Source: Phaeosaccion multiseriatum (taxonomy: Eukaryota > Ochrophyta, other classes). From it: a stretch of DNA of 64,000 nt. Made by a program: the position numbers and the translations under genes. Each line of letters begins with the position of its first letter. Position 1 is the stretch's first letter. The notes beneath the pieces were generated by a model. The model did no database searches, was not told the DNA's origin, and saw nothing but the letters and a program-made list of their open reading frames with translations. This document shows, piece after piece, positions 47,370-57,183 of the stretch. The stretch spans positions 1,550,001 to 1,614,000 of the forward strand of contig OZ218964.1 in assembly GCA_965112735.1 (NCBI GenBank). The letters are read 5' to 3'.

Positions 47370-49111
47370 ATGGGATCGCGGGAGGAGGCTACTGGCGGCG
47401 TGGAGCCGGAAATGGATGCCCTCATGGACTTGGATGGTCTGTGTGAGGAGTGTGAAGATAGGTGAGGAAGAAGGGGGGCGTGGAGGGAGGAGGGGAGGGA
47501 AGGAATAGAGGGAGAGAGACAAGCACTTGCAACGACTATATTTGTTGCTGCTTTCATACTGCATCCCTCCACTTCCCTGTCCCGTCAATTTGTATCACCA
47601 TCTCTCTCTCTCTCTCTCTCCGCCAATTTTCGATGGCCAAAATGACGAAGGGGTTGGCAAACTCACACCTCCCCTTCTCCTGCTCCTTTGCCTCCTTCCT
47701 CCCCCCCCCCGTGCTCCCAATGACTCTCATTGTACTCGCAGAATAATCGTATGGTATTGTGAGGAGTGCGAGGGGGGATTCTGCGAGGTGTGCTTTCAAA
47801 TGCTGCATCGAAAGGGGATCAGAGCAACGCACAAACCAACTCGAGTCGTCTCAAACAACGGGTCTTCCCCGTCCGCAGCAGCAGCAGGGTCCGGGCTCGG
47901 GTTAGGGGCAAAGGTCAAGAGTCGGCTCTTTCGCAGCAGCAATGCGACCGACTCAGCCAGAGAGGCCGGGGCGGCCACTTCAGACCTACACGATAGACAC
48001 AGCTTTAGAGAGCGGGCGAAGTTCATCCCGCTGCGGCTGGAGCAGGAAGAGCGGCTGTACCTGCGCCTTGTAGAGTCAGCTATTGCCGGCAGCGACTACA
48101 CCGCCAAGGTAGATGCCGTTGTGGGCAAGCCAGCGCAGAGGAGGCACTCCCAACTCAAGCAGATCCATGCCTTTCTGACGGGGCTGGTGACTGCGGTGGA
48201 CTATAAGCTGGGTCTGAAGGCGGCGCAAAGTCGCGACTTGGAGCCCCACGACTCCTTTCTCCAGGATGTGCTTGAGATTGCTCGGCGGCACAAGATTATG
48301 AACCCGGAGAAGCTGCGCACGAACTACGGCAAGATGATTTACCTCATGCAGGACGCCGTTTCGGACGATTTGCAGACGGAGCTGGGCTTTCACATTGGCC
48401 GCAAAATCAAGACAGTGTACTCTTTGCTGGAGGAGGCGGACAGCCTAGACATGCTCGATGACCCTCTCATTGAGACCGCCACTCGGGAGATCTTGCCAGA
48501 CCCGAGCAAGTCCAGGCCGCAGATCCAGCAGATGATCAAAAAGAAGGTACGCGGGGGACGAGACGGGGGGAGGAAGGAAGGAAGGAAGGAAGGAAGGAAT
48601 GGGGGAGACGAGGGGGGAGGGGAGGGAAGGGAAGGGAATGGCCGAGAACTGAGGCCTGTCCAAGAGGCAAACCGTTTGCCCTGTCCGTGGTATCTCACAC
48701 CCCCCCTCCCTCGTGTCAAACCTCCAACCCCAAAAACAACCAAAAGGAGCGCGCGGTGGAAACACTAAAGCGCAGGTACAGCTCCACATTACTCTCGCAA
48801 GAGTCCATCCACCGCTGCCTCTACAGCGCCTGCGACAACGACTCGTACCTCAACAGCAACCGCCTGCCTGTGGATAAGATGATCGTGTGGCTCAAGGCGC
48901 TCTTCAGGCCTGACGTCATCGAGCCGGGCTACAACATGGGCATCGTCGCAGGACAGGATGGTCAGTCAGTCAGTCAGTCAGTCAGGATGGAGCAGGGGCA
49001 CTCCGTAGTGCTCATTGTTTTTCTCTTTCTATCTGTGCCTCTTTCTCTCTGTCTGTTCCGTTGTCTGTGTGTCGTCTTCCCACTCATCCACCCATCATCA
49101 CCCACATGCGC

Positions 49112-49148
<37 letters not shown>

Positions 49149-50197
49149 CCCACTCTCCCTAACTCTCCAGGTCATCGACTGACGCACTCGCACGAGAGGC
49201 AGTTCAACTTCGCCCTTCAGAGCCTCACCCTGTGGAGGGAGATTGTGCACGACATGTTCAGACTGTGGTGCCTTGCGGAGGAGGTGAGTATGTATTGTAC
49301 ATCTGTAGTAGCAGCAGCTCATGGTGGAACGAATGGGAGAGGGGAGAGAGGAAGAGGCAAGTGGTTCCATCCATCCACTCGGCTTCTCAGAGGGGAGCAA
49401 GCAGAGCCATATCGTGAAGAGGACCGGACCGCAGATCACACATTGCTTATTATTATCTCTTCTCTTCTCTTATCTTATCGTCTCAGGTGTGCTGTGTCGT
49501 CGTGTGTAATGTAACTGCCTCTCTTTCCCCCTCCCTTCCTTCCCCTTTCCTTTTTGTCTTGTTTTGTGTAGGACCTGCTGGATGAGACCGAGCCGTATGC
49601 ACTCACCAACACCGGACAGGGTATCCAACGCGTGCAGCACAGCCCTCGCATCAGAAAGGCCATGCAGGAGATTCTCTTCCACACGCAGCAGGTATACAGC
49701 TAGGGCAGCACGAGTGGGGGAGCGGCGCACGGACCTATCTATTGACGAAAGCACACTCAAAGGAACAACAAAATAGAACGACTCGGAAAACCAAGTGGAG
49801 GCACGGAGCGTGTCTTACCCGCCCCCTCCCTCCTCCTCCTCCTCCTCCTCCTCCTCCTCCTCCTCCTAATCCTCCTTCTCCTCCCCCTCTTCTACCTCTC
49901 CCCCTTTCCATCCTCCTCCTCCTCCTCATCCTCCTCCGCCTCCTCCTGCTGCTGCTACGGCACCCTCTCTGTGTGCGTCATGCCATGCATGCCCCTGCAG
50001 GAGGTGAACTGGATCGGCAGCAGCGTCATCCACCTTGGAGACCACAATGTGCCCAATGCGCTCACCTTTATCGACAAGTACACGCAGGTAGGTCCGACAG
50101 AGGAGAGGAGAGAGGGACAAGAGGGGAGTCCGTCTGCAACAGACGAGAGAGCCGAGAGAGGGGTGGGGAGGGGGCGTCCGGCAGAGGGTAGCCAGTC

Positions 50198-50241
<44 letters not shown>

Positions 50242-50445
50242 CCGAGAGGGGGCGTGGGGGGTGAAGGGTGGGGTTGTATGTGTGCAGTGTGTTTCCGCTC
50301 TGCACTGGACTTCGCTGCTTGGCTCTTACTTCCCAATCCCCTCCTGTCGCCCCCCCCGTGTGTTTGGCCCTCCATCGTGTCTCTCTCTACCTCCACCGAC
50401 TGACCTGCCCTGCTTCTCGTGCGGTATCACCAACTGCTGCTGTTG

Positions 50446-50481
<36 letters not shown>

Positions 50482-51128
50482 ACTACTGGCGAATGGTGGT
50501 ATGGTGGCGGTCACACTTGGCGTACAACAAAACAAACAAAATAACCACAGGTGTCGCGCATCCTCTCCCCCATCATCACCACTCTGACACAGCTGCAGCG
50601 CATCTACGAAGAGGACGAGGGCATCAAGGGCTACATCGACGACGGTTTTGGAGGTATCGAAAAGGTCGTCAAGGACATCCTCTTCGACTTCTTTTGCTCG
50701 GCCTTCAACGGCAGGTAGGGAACAAACCGGTGCTAAATGCAGCAGCGCACACGTCCACCCCCTTCTTCATCTTCTTCTTCTTCTTCATCTTCTTCTTCTT
50801 CTTCTTCTTCTTCTTCTTCTTCTTCCTTGCTAGGGACAGACTGACTCGACTGGCTGGGCTCATGTGTTCATTGCTAACCTGTTCTCTCTCCGTGTGCGTA
50901 CCCCCCCCCCCCGCACGCTCTATCCCATACGCTACGATAACCAAACGAACCAACGAACAAACAACACAACACAGTGGAGCCGACAACTTCTATGATGCCG
51001 GCAGCTGCATCGACGGTCGACTGACAAGTGCATGGAACTGGTGCAGTCAGCTCAGCACCAAGCCTTTCTATCCCGTCTTCAAACTGACGGGGTTCTACGG
51101 ATTCGATGGAGAGTCTTTCCAGGGTTAG
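47370..51128 (+). CDS. DUF2009 protein with N-terminal B-box-type zinc finger, 582 aa
   Basis: Exons: 47370-47461, 47742-48546, 48747-48960, 49171-49283, 49572-49691, 50001-50087, 50551-50714, 50975-51128; GT-AG, phases agree, 1749 bp. Residues C25, C28, C37, C40, C45, C48, H53 and H61 form a B-box-like double zinc site, and its coding sequence is cut by intron 1. From about residue 110 the protein matches the DUF2009 family conserved in plants and many protists: [71 protein letters not shown] and the hallmark [20 protein letters not shown] close to the C-terminus. Function of the family is unknown; zinc binding and protein interaction are inferred for the N-terminus. Start is the first Met in frame, 176 bp from the divergent neighbour. 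Confidence 0.9.
50195..50237 (+). repeat. (GA)n microsatellite in DUF2009 intron
   Basis: About 17 GA units inside the intron 50088-50550. Downstream in the same intron are the dispersed word and a (CTG)n run. Confidence 0.9.
50422..50480 (-). repeat. Dispersed 18-bp word plus (CTG)n in DUF2009 intron
   Basis: 50422-50439 is the word on the minus strand with one mismatch. It continues directly into a CTG/TTG triplet run to 50480. Confidence 0.93.
50761..50826 (+). repeat. (CTT)n triplet run in last DUF2009 intron
   Basis: About 20 CTT/CAT triplets between exons 7 and 8. Confidence 0.95.
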
Positions 51129-52164
51129 AAAGGATGAATCAGCGACCCACCACGACCGCGCTCTCTCTCTCTCTCTCTCTCTTGTTGTCTCTCGCACTGA
51201 CCCCGGCCCTGCTGTCTGCAGTCTATGTGGAGTAGCAAGGGCCCCCACCTGCGAGGGGAAGGGGGCAGCAAAGGGACAGACACAGAGCCGTTTGTTGCCA
51301 TCCCTATGCCTCTTGTGTGCCGCTATCCTTTCAGGGTCGCTCGTTGCTGCACTCGCTCTTCTACGAGAGTGAGGGAGTGAGTGTGAGTGAGTGAGGAGTG
51401 AGTGAGACTGTGGGTGAGGCGGCTCTGCGCATGTTATCGTGCGTCCCTGCGTGAGCGGTTTGAGCGGCTGTTCCTGCCCACAAGATAGACGAGCTGTTGA
51501 TTCTTCATGGGTCTTTTTGGTGGGCGGCACTGGCAGTGGGCGGCGGGCATCATTTGGCGACAGCTCTGTTGAACGACCAACTGCAGCGGCTCCGTTGTTT
51601 TTGTTGTTGCTGTGTGACAGGGCGCTCCACGCCTCCTCACTACAAGAGCTTGGACGGCACGTAGACGCAGTGTGAGAGTGAACGTACAGGCTTTGGGGGC
51701 TTGAGGTGTGTATATACGATACTGCAATGGGAGGGCGGGGGGGAGGGGGATAGCCTATCGCCTGCACTTGGAAGCCTAACTTGTTGTTTAGGCGGCAATA
51801 TGATTGACCATCACACCATCACACCGCCGGGAACCCTGAACAGCATTCGAGGAGAGAGTCGGCAGGACTTGAGCAGCTGGTTATACAGCAGTAGCAGCAG
51901 CTTGCCGCCCTAATCCCGTCTGAGGCGCACCCTGTGCCAACCAATGTACATGACCATGACGAAGGTCGCTGTCGGCCCCTTACACAAGCATTCGAGTCGT
52001 AATGTGTTCTCTTAACGTGGATGCAAGTCCCTTCGGATACAAGAGCATGGTCTCGTCATATGGATCAACTCACTTAATACCTACTGCTTGCATAGCACTG
52101 GTCGCTCGTACTGTGTTCTCTTCACAAGGATCATCAAGGTCCCCTCTTCCGGCTGCTTGAAGCA
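51129..52164. other. Spacer between convergent DUF2009 and the 469-aa gene
   Basis: No exon is supported. It carries a (CT)n run at 51162-51182, a diverged QLVVQQ-like copy of the dispersed word on the minus strand at about 51567-51586, and another (GAGCAGCTGGTTATACAG) at 51871-51888. Three degenerate repeats lie at about 51992-52190. Confidence 0.7.
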
Positions 52165-52190
52165 CTAGTCGTACTGGGTTCTCTTCCTCG
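51992..52190 (+). repeat. Degenerate interspersed repeat, three copies
   Basis: GAGTCGTAATGTGTTCTCTT (about 51993), GCTCGTACTGTGTTCTCTTC (about 52103) and AGTCGTACTGGGTTCTCTTC (about 52168) share a core. The last two also share an upstream GCTTG..AGCACT.GTCG. The third overlaps the stop of the minus-strand gene. Confidence 0.75.
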
Positions 52191-53986
52191 GCTCTGGGTA
52201 GCACTCTCCCCAGGCGCACACACTCCCGCTGCGTATCACGTCCTTAAACAGCTGCCTGTCGATAAGCTTCTCTGCCGACGGAATGTACTTGGGCGTGAGT
52301 TTGCGCTCGATGAAGCCCTTCTCGCTCTTCTGGCGCTCTTCAAACATACCCAATAGGGCCTATGGAGAGGGGATGTAACAAGCCAGGGGGAGGGCAGTAA
52401 AGAATAGGGTCAGAACCAATGGTATGCGGGAGGTGAGTGGTCTGTTTCAACATTCTCAGTCCCAACGCCCCTCACTCCCTCGCCCCGTTACTGTTATTCG
52501 TCCTTGCGTGAATCTGCCGACCGCGACTGATAACCTGACAGACGACAGACCGACAGACTGACAGACGGACTAAGTGATCCGGCCGATCGACCGACTGGAA
52601 GACAGACTAACTGACAGAGAGATTAACTGACAAGTCATACCAACACACTGACTGGCTGACTGACTGAAATAATGAGTCAAGATACGAGCAGGCTGGGAAG
52701 AAGAGACTGACTAGCCTTGTCGAGGAGGTCCTGCCCCTCCGCAAGTCTCCACTGCTGCGTCGGCCACGCAGAGTCCCCCTTGGTAACGTTCCTCCCGGCG
52801 GGCAGCTGCTGGGATGCCTGCAGCATCTGTATCACCTCGCACACAAGTTCCCGCGGCAAAGCAGGCTCCCCCCCCCCTTCTCCTTCTTCTCCTCCTCCTC
52901 CTCCTCCTCCTCCTCCTCCTCCTCCTCCTCCTCCTCCTCCTCCTCCTTCTCCTCCTCCTTCCTCTTGGTTCCACGCGTCAATCTCGTGCCGAAGGTTACT
53001 GCCGTAGTCTCTTCGAAGCTTGCAGAGCAAAAGGTCGTACAGCTGATTCTCTCGCTCTTCCACTGTTGTGTTGACCGCCATACTAAAGACGAGCAGCAGA
53101 TACACCACGTCAAACTCTGGCTCGCTTTTCGAGCCGTTTCCGCCTCCTTCTTGGGTGCCTTGTCCCTCACCTGGCAGAGAAGGGGGAGGCACCAGCCCGC
53201 CCCCCAACACTACCCGATCCATTAAGTGGCCCAGTTCCAAAGGAGCGGGAAGGACTTCTGCTGCCAAAGCCACGAACTGAGGATAAGTCGCCCTTCCAGA
53301 AGGGAAGCCCTTTAGCACGGCAGCTTTGACCTCGTCTGAAGGGGAGCGAGTGAGAGGGGGGGGCAAGGGAGATTAGGACAAACGATACATTAAACAAGGA
53401 GGAGGTCGTTCTCCCTCTTACCAAAGACTCGAGGTGGCAGATCATTGACACAGCGAAGCTCTTCCACTTCATTGGGCTCCAGAGGACTCGCCTTCTCCAC
53501 CTCTGCCTTGACATCGTCAAAGTTATCGTTCCCACAGCTGTTCCTGTAGAAGGCCAAACCAATGCTTGCTACAAAGCCGAGCACCATCTTGCCCCCGTGC
53601 CGACTAAAGATGCTCTCCTTGGTCTTTTTTGGCTTCCCCTCCCCCGTCGGCTCGACTACTGCTGCTGCTGGTTCTGCTCCTCCTCCTTCTCCCTTGGCCA
53701 GCGTCGCTGCTCCCAACGAGGACGATGAACGAGACGCTGCGGCTGCGGCTGCTGTTACTGATGCTGGTGGCCCACAGATTCGCCTCCCCCTCACCGCTCT
53801 CCTCCTCAGGCACACCCTTTCGCTGCCGCCGCTGCTGCAACTACTACGCCTCACTGCCCCGATGTACTTCGCCAAAGAGGCCAAGTCAGTGGACAGCATA
53901 TCCACACCAGCACCACCGGCAGCACTACCTATGGCCGACAGGGCTCGTCTCCGCCCCCCCCCACACCCCACCATCTTTTGGAGCAT
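52165..53986 (-). CDS. Unknown protein with one membrane segment, about 469 aa
   Basis: Exons: 53422-53986, 52686-53335, 52165-52359. The donor of exon 2 is the least certain. GT at 52685 keeps phase; a GC donor at 52715 would also keep phase and give a shorter exon. The sum is 1410 bp with the GT choice. The N-terminal 120 residues are Ala/Arg/Ser-rich. A single hydrophobic stretch, KMVLGFVASIGLAFYRN, follows at about 130-146. Then comes an acidic block, NDNFDDVKAEVEKASPLEPN, and a helical region (DEVKAAVLKGFPSGRATYPQ, FVALAAEVLP, DVVYLLLVFSMAVNTTVEER). A poly-Gly/Glu run (52877-52960) and a basic C-terminus ending YPEPRKRTQYD follow. An organelle-membrane location is possible but unproven. 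No family is recognised. Confidence 0.6.
52877..52962 (+). repeat. (CCT)n run coding poly-Gly/Glu on the minus strand
   Basis: About 25 triplets inside exon 2 of the 469-aa gene. Confidence 0.95.
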
Positions 53987-54652
53987 CGACTCCTGTGTAG
54001 GGGGTGATGTTCTATCAAATGAAGAGGGATCTCGACGAAGTCATGATGAGCACCGCCTCCCGAATTTCAATTTATTAGGTGGAGGTCATCATCAGGCACC
54101 TATTACAAAGCGAAGCAATGAAACCCCATCCATTATCTCCGTCCGATCTATGGCGTGCGGTCTATAAGGGGCTGCTGCAGGCGCAGGGAGAGACCAGAGG
54201 AGCCCCGTCTTCACACAGGGTGAGCAAATGGGAGCTGACCTTTTCCAGTCGTACTCGGCTTTTCCCCTCTCCTTCGCCTTCTCCTGGACCTGCGCAAGGA
54301 CAGGAAGGGCCTGTAGCGACGACCGAAGAGAGAGAGAGAGAGATAAACTATCTCCGTGGCGAGCGTGTGCCCGGTTATGCTCTGGCTTTTCTCTTTCCCA
54401 ACTGCCCGGGACCACCAAACCGCAGCCTCCCAACGCTCACCTTCTCATAGAACACAGCTTTGCCCTCCCCCTCAAGCCTCCTTCCTTTATCAGCTCATCG
54501 TGTTACGCCCCCCTCGCTGCCCATTTTATCATTGTCAGAGACGGAGGAGACGAGAAGGGGGCGGCCCAGCTCCCGAGCAATCTCGCTTCGAAGCGTCGTC
54601 GAGGAGAGGAGAAGGGGAAGAAGAGACCAGCAGGGGCGATGACAGCAGTATT
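53987..54652. promoter_or_regulatory. Divergent spacer between the 469-aa and 603-aa genes
   Basis: 666 bp between the two start codons. It must hold promoters for both, but it also contains the possible small minus-strand exons listed separately and an open plus-strand stretch (54079-54450), so its content is not settled. Confidence 0.4.
54112..54500 (-). CDS. Possible small minus-strand gene, exons incomplete
   Basis: Two candidate exons have good signals on the minus strand. The 50-bp exon 54240-54289 is bounded by GCGCAG| and |GTCAGC and reads VQEKAKERGKAEYDWK. An exon ending at 54441 before |GTGAGC reads EGEGKAVFYEK. The intron between them contains the pyrimidine tract and acceptor style used elsewhere here. 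A third exon starting at about 54208 would end at a TAG near 54119. No start codon was found in frame, so this may be chance. Confidence 0.25.
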
Positions 54653-55538
54653 ATGGAGCACGTACCACAGCACCAGCGTCAGCCCCAGCTAACACTCTCT
54701 AGCTTAGTTCCTGATGGCGGCACACTCCTCCGCTTGGGCCTGATGACCACGGCCGGCGGGACGGTGTGCCTGGTACTCGTGGTGCTGTCGGGCCCTGCGA
54801 GGATGTTTCTGCTCGTGGTGGCGTTGGGACTTTGTGTGGTGGCCGCGGGCGTGCAACAGGCAGGCATCATCTCCTTCTTACCACAGGTACAGTCATTGGA
54901 TATGTCACAATGGGGCGCTGATCAACATTTCCATCACCGGGAGAGTGAGTGCTGCAGCAGCTGACTCCCCATTCCGCCACTCTGATCACTGCAGCTTCCT
55001 TTGTTTCTCTCTTCTTCCTGCAGTCTACGCAGGAGCTGCTGACTCGAACCACGTTGCTCGAGTGGCTGACGGACACGGCCTTCTTCGACTCGCTGAAACC
55101 GTACCTCATGTTCTGTGTGGGCCTGGACGAGGAGGAGGTGAGTGCGTGCGTGCGTGGGTGGGTGGGTGGGTGAGGCTTGGAAATGGGTGTGTAAGCGAGT
55201 GAGAGCAAGCACCCTACGGCGAAGGGATTTGAGGAGGGCATGAGCAGGCAGGCGAAGGCTCTACTTGCTGCATTAGAAAGCAAAGGGAAGAAGGCAACCG
55301 CACACAGTTCCAAGTCCTCTACACTCTCCCCCCCCCCACTGACATTCAAGGCCAACTCTTTGCTTACTTGCCTCCATGCTCCCCCCCCCCCCGCCCCTCT
55401 GCACACGCAACAGATGGATCACGCTCTGAGCGCACTGCCAAGCGGCACGAGGGCATTTCTCACCCGCCGTGGCCTTGTGCACTCCCTCCCGAGCGGCGTG
55501 CAGTCGCTGATCCTGCCTGCGGGAGAGAGGAGTAGGAC

Positions 55539-55574
<36 letters not shown>

Positions 55575-56877
55575 CAGCACCAACAGCAGAAGCAACAATC
55601 TCATAACCTCCCAGGCGCATCGTCACGAAGAGCCCGGAAGGAGGTGTGAGGGTAACAGTGATGACGAGCAAGAGGTTGAACGCGTTGGGACTGACGTCAG
55701 TGAGGAAGAGGGGGAGGAGGAGGATGCGCCCATGACACCAACGATGGTGTGGGAACCCCTGCCCACCCCGCTGGAGCTCTTCCCTGGAGGAGGGGCAGAG
55801 ACGAGTGGAGACTCGCCGGCAGTGGCGAGGGAGGTGTCTAGGAGTACACCACAGGACGGTGGTTCTTCACCTACCGCCGTCGCCAGGGGGGCTGCGGTAT
55901 CGGCCGTGATACGCATAGTGAGGGAAGAAGGGCCTCGACTGGAGCACCAGAGTGACTTGCTCTCTCCTTCTTCGGCAGTAGCGGCAGGTACGAGGGGGGG
56001 CGCAGCGCACTCAGCTTCCGTCAGAGACGAAGGAGTAGCAGCAGAAGGAGCAGCAGACCCCGCCTTGGGTCGGAGGCGACGTACGGAAGCAGGCACGAGG
56101 CCCAGCTCTTCCACTCCCATGCCTTGGCCGTCCGCTCGGGCCGGGGAGGGTCGCGGGGGTGGGGGGTCGAGAAGCGGCAGTGCAAGCACCACCACCAGTA
56201 GCAGCAGTGACGGCGGGGAAGGCGGCGGGGGCCACAGGAGGAGATCTTTCGATCCTCAGCAGATCCTGACGGACATTCTGCGGGCCCGAGCCAAGCGTAC
56301 CTTAGGGGATGTCCTCGCCCGCTTCGATGGCGCCAAGGCTCCCTTGCGCACCGTTTCAGCCGTCTGCGGAGCGGCGTTGGTGGTGCAGCTAGCGGTGTCC
56401 CGTCCTGCGCGAGCCCAGTTTAGGGCGCTGCTGGGCGGGGTGGTGCTGGCGGGACTGACCGGCACTGCTGTGGTGGCTGCGGGGGCGTCAACTCTGCCGG
56501 ACTTTGGGCGAAGGGTCTTGCTGGAAGGATTGGCTGGTGAGGAAGGAGGAATAGATGAAGGAGCCGTGGTGGCAGAGGAGGAGGAGGAGGAGGAGGCAGC
56601 GGCGGCGGCGGCGACGGGAAGAAGAGCGCGTGGCATGAGTGTGCCGGCAGCGGTAGGAGCAGGAGCAGGACGTCGAGGAGGCAGGCACAGGCTGCTCCAT
56701 GTGTGGATGTCGATCCTGCGGTACATGAGACAAGTGCCCAAGCTGAGGGCGTTGTCCGGCGTCCTGGCGCTGGTGGTCGTGCTCTCTCTCATGAGAAGAA
56801 GGGCGCTGACACTGAGACAGCTCCGCTTCGTTCCTCGCATTTACGGGGGAGGCGTGGCAGCATATGTCCCAGGCTAG
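54653..56877 (+). CDS. Unknown multi-pass membrane protein, 603 aa
   Basis: Exons: 54653-54886, 55024-55137, 55414-56877; GT-AG, all phase 0. Two hydrophobic helices lie in exon 1 (LMTTAGGTVCLVLVVLSGPA, then FLLVVALGLCVVAAGVQQAG), separated by a short turn. Exon 2 encodes LLEWLTDTAFFDSLKPYLMF. A disordered, Ser/Glu-rich, roughly 250-residue region with a CAG/AGC run follows. A conserved-looking block starts at FDPQQILTDILRARAKRTLG and ends in two or three hydrophobic helices (VSAVCGAALVVQLAVS, LLGGVVLAGLTGTAVVAAGA, LSGVLALVVVLSLM). The frame stays open upstream of 54653 as far as about 54356, so the start could be earlier. No family is recognised. Confidence 0.65.
55542..55590 (+). repeat. 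(AGC)n run coding poly-Ser
   Basis: About fourteen AGC codons in exon 3 of the 603-aa membrane protein. Confidence 0.9.
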
Positions 56878-57183
56878 GGTAGAGTGGGGCGGGACTTTAG
56901 TTTGGTCACGTTTGGTGCCGTCGGAGCAGAGAGGCCCCTCAGGCACGGACTCGTACTCGTACTTGCTCATCGTGCCCTCCTCAAGGCCTGGTGCTGGAGA
57001 CTGCACTCCGCCGTACCATGCGAGGGGGCCGCTCAAACGTGATGGGCTATTCGTCAGTCTGCTCGGGCTCCGATTCCACATGTAACAAATGTAAATAAAT
57101 TGGTGCACCTCTTCCGTTTACACCCGCTCTTGTGTATAGTATATACAGGCCTGCTGCATACCGCAGCATACGACACGAGGGGT
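56878..57183. other. Spacer between convergent membrane-protein genes
   Basis: About 300 bp of unique sequence, taken as the 3' flanks of both genes. Nothing else is recognised. Confidence 0.5.

Noticed and set aside
54079-54450. Plus-strand open frame in the divergent spacer
   Set aside because: No splice or domain support. The minus-strand exon signals in the same place are stronger, though still weak.
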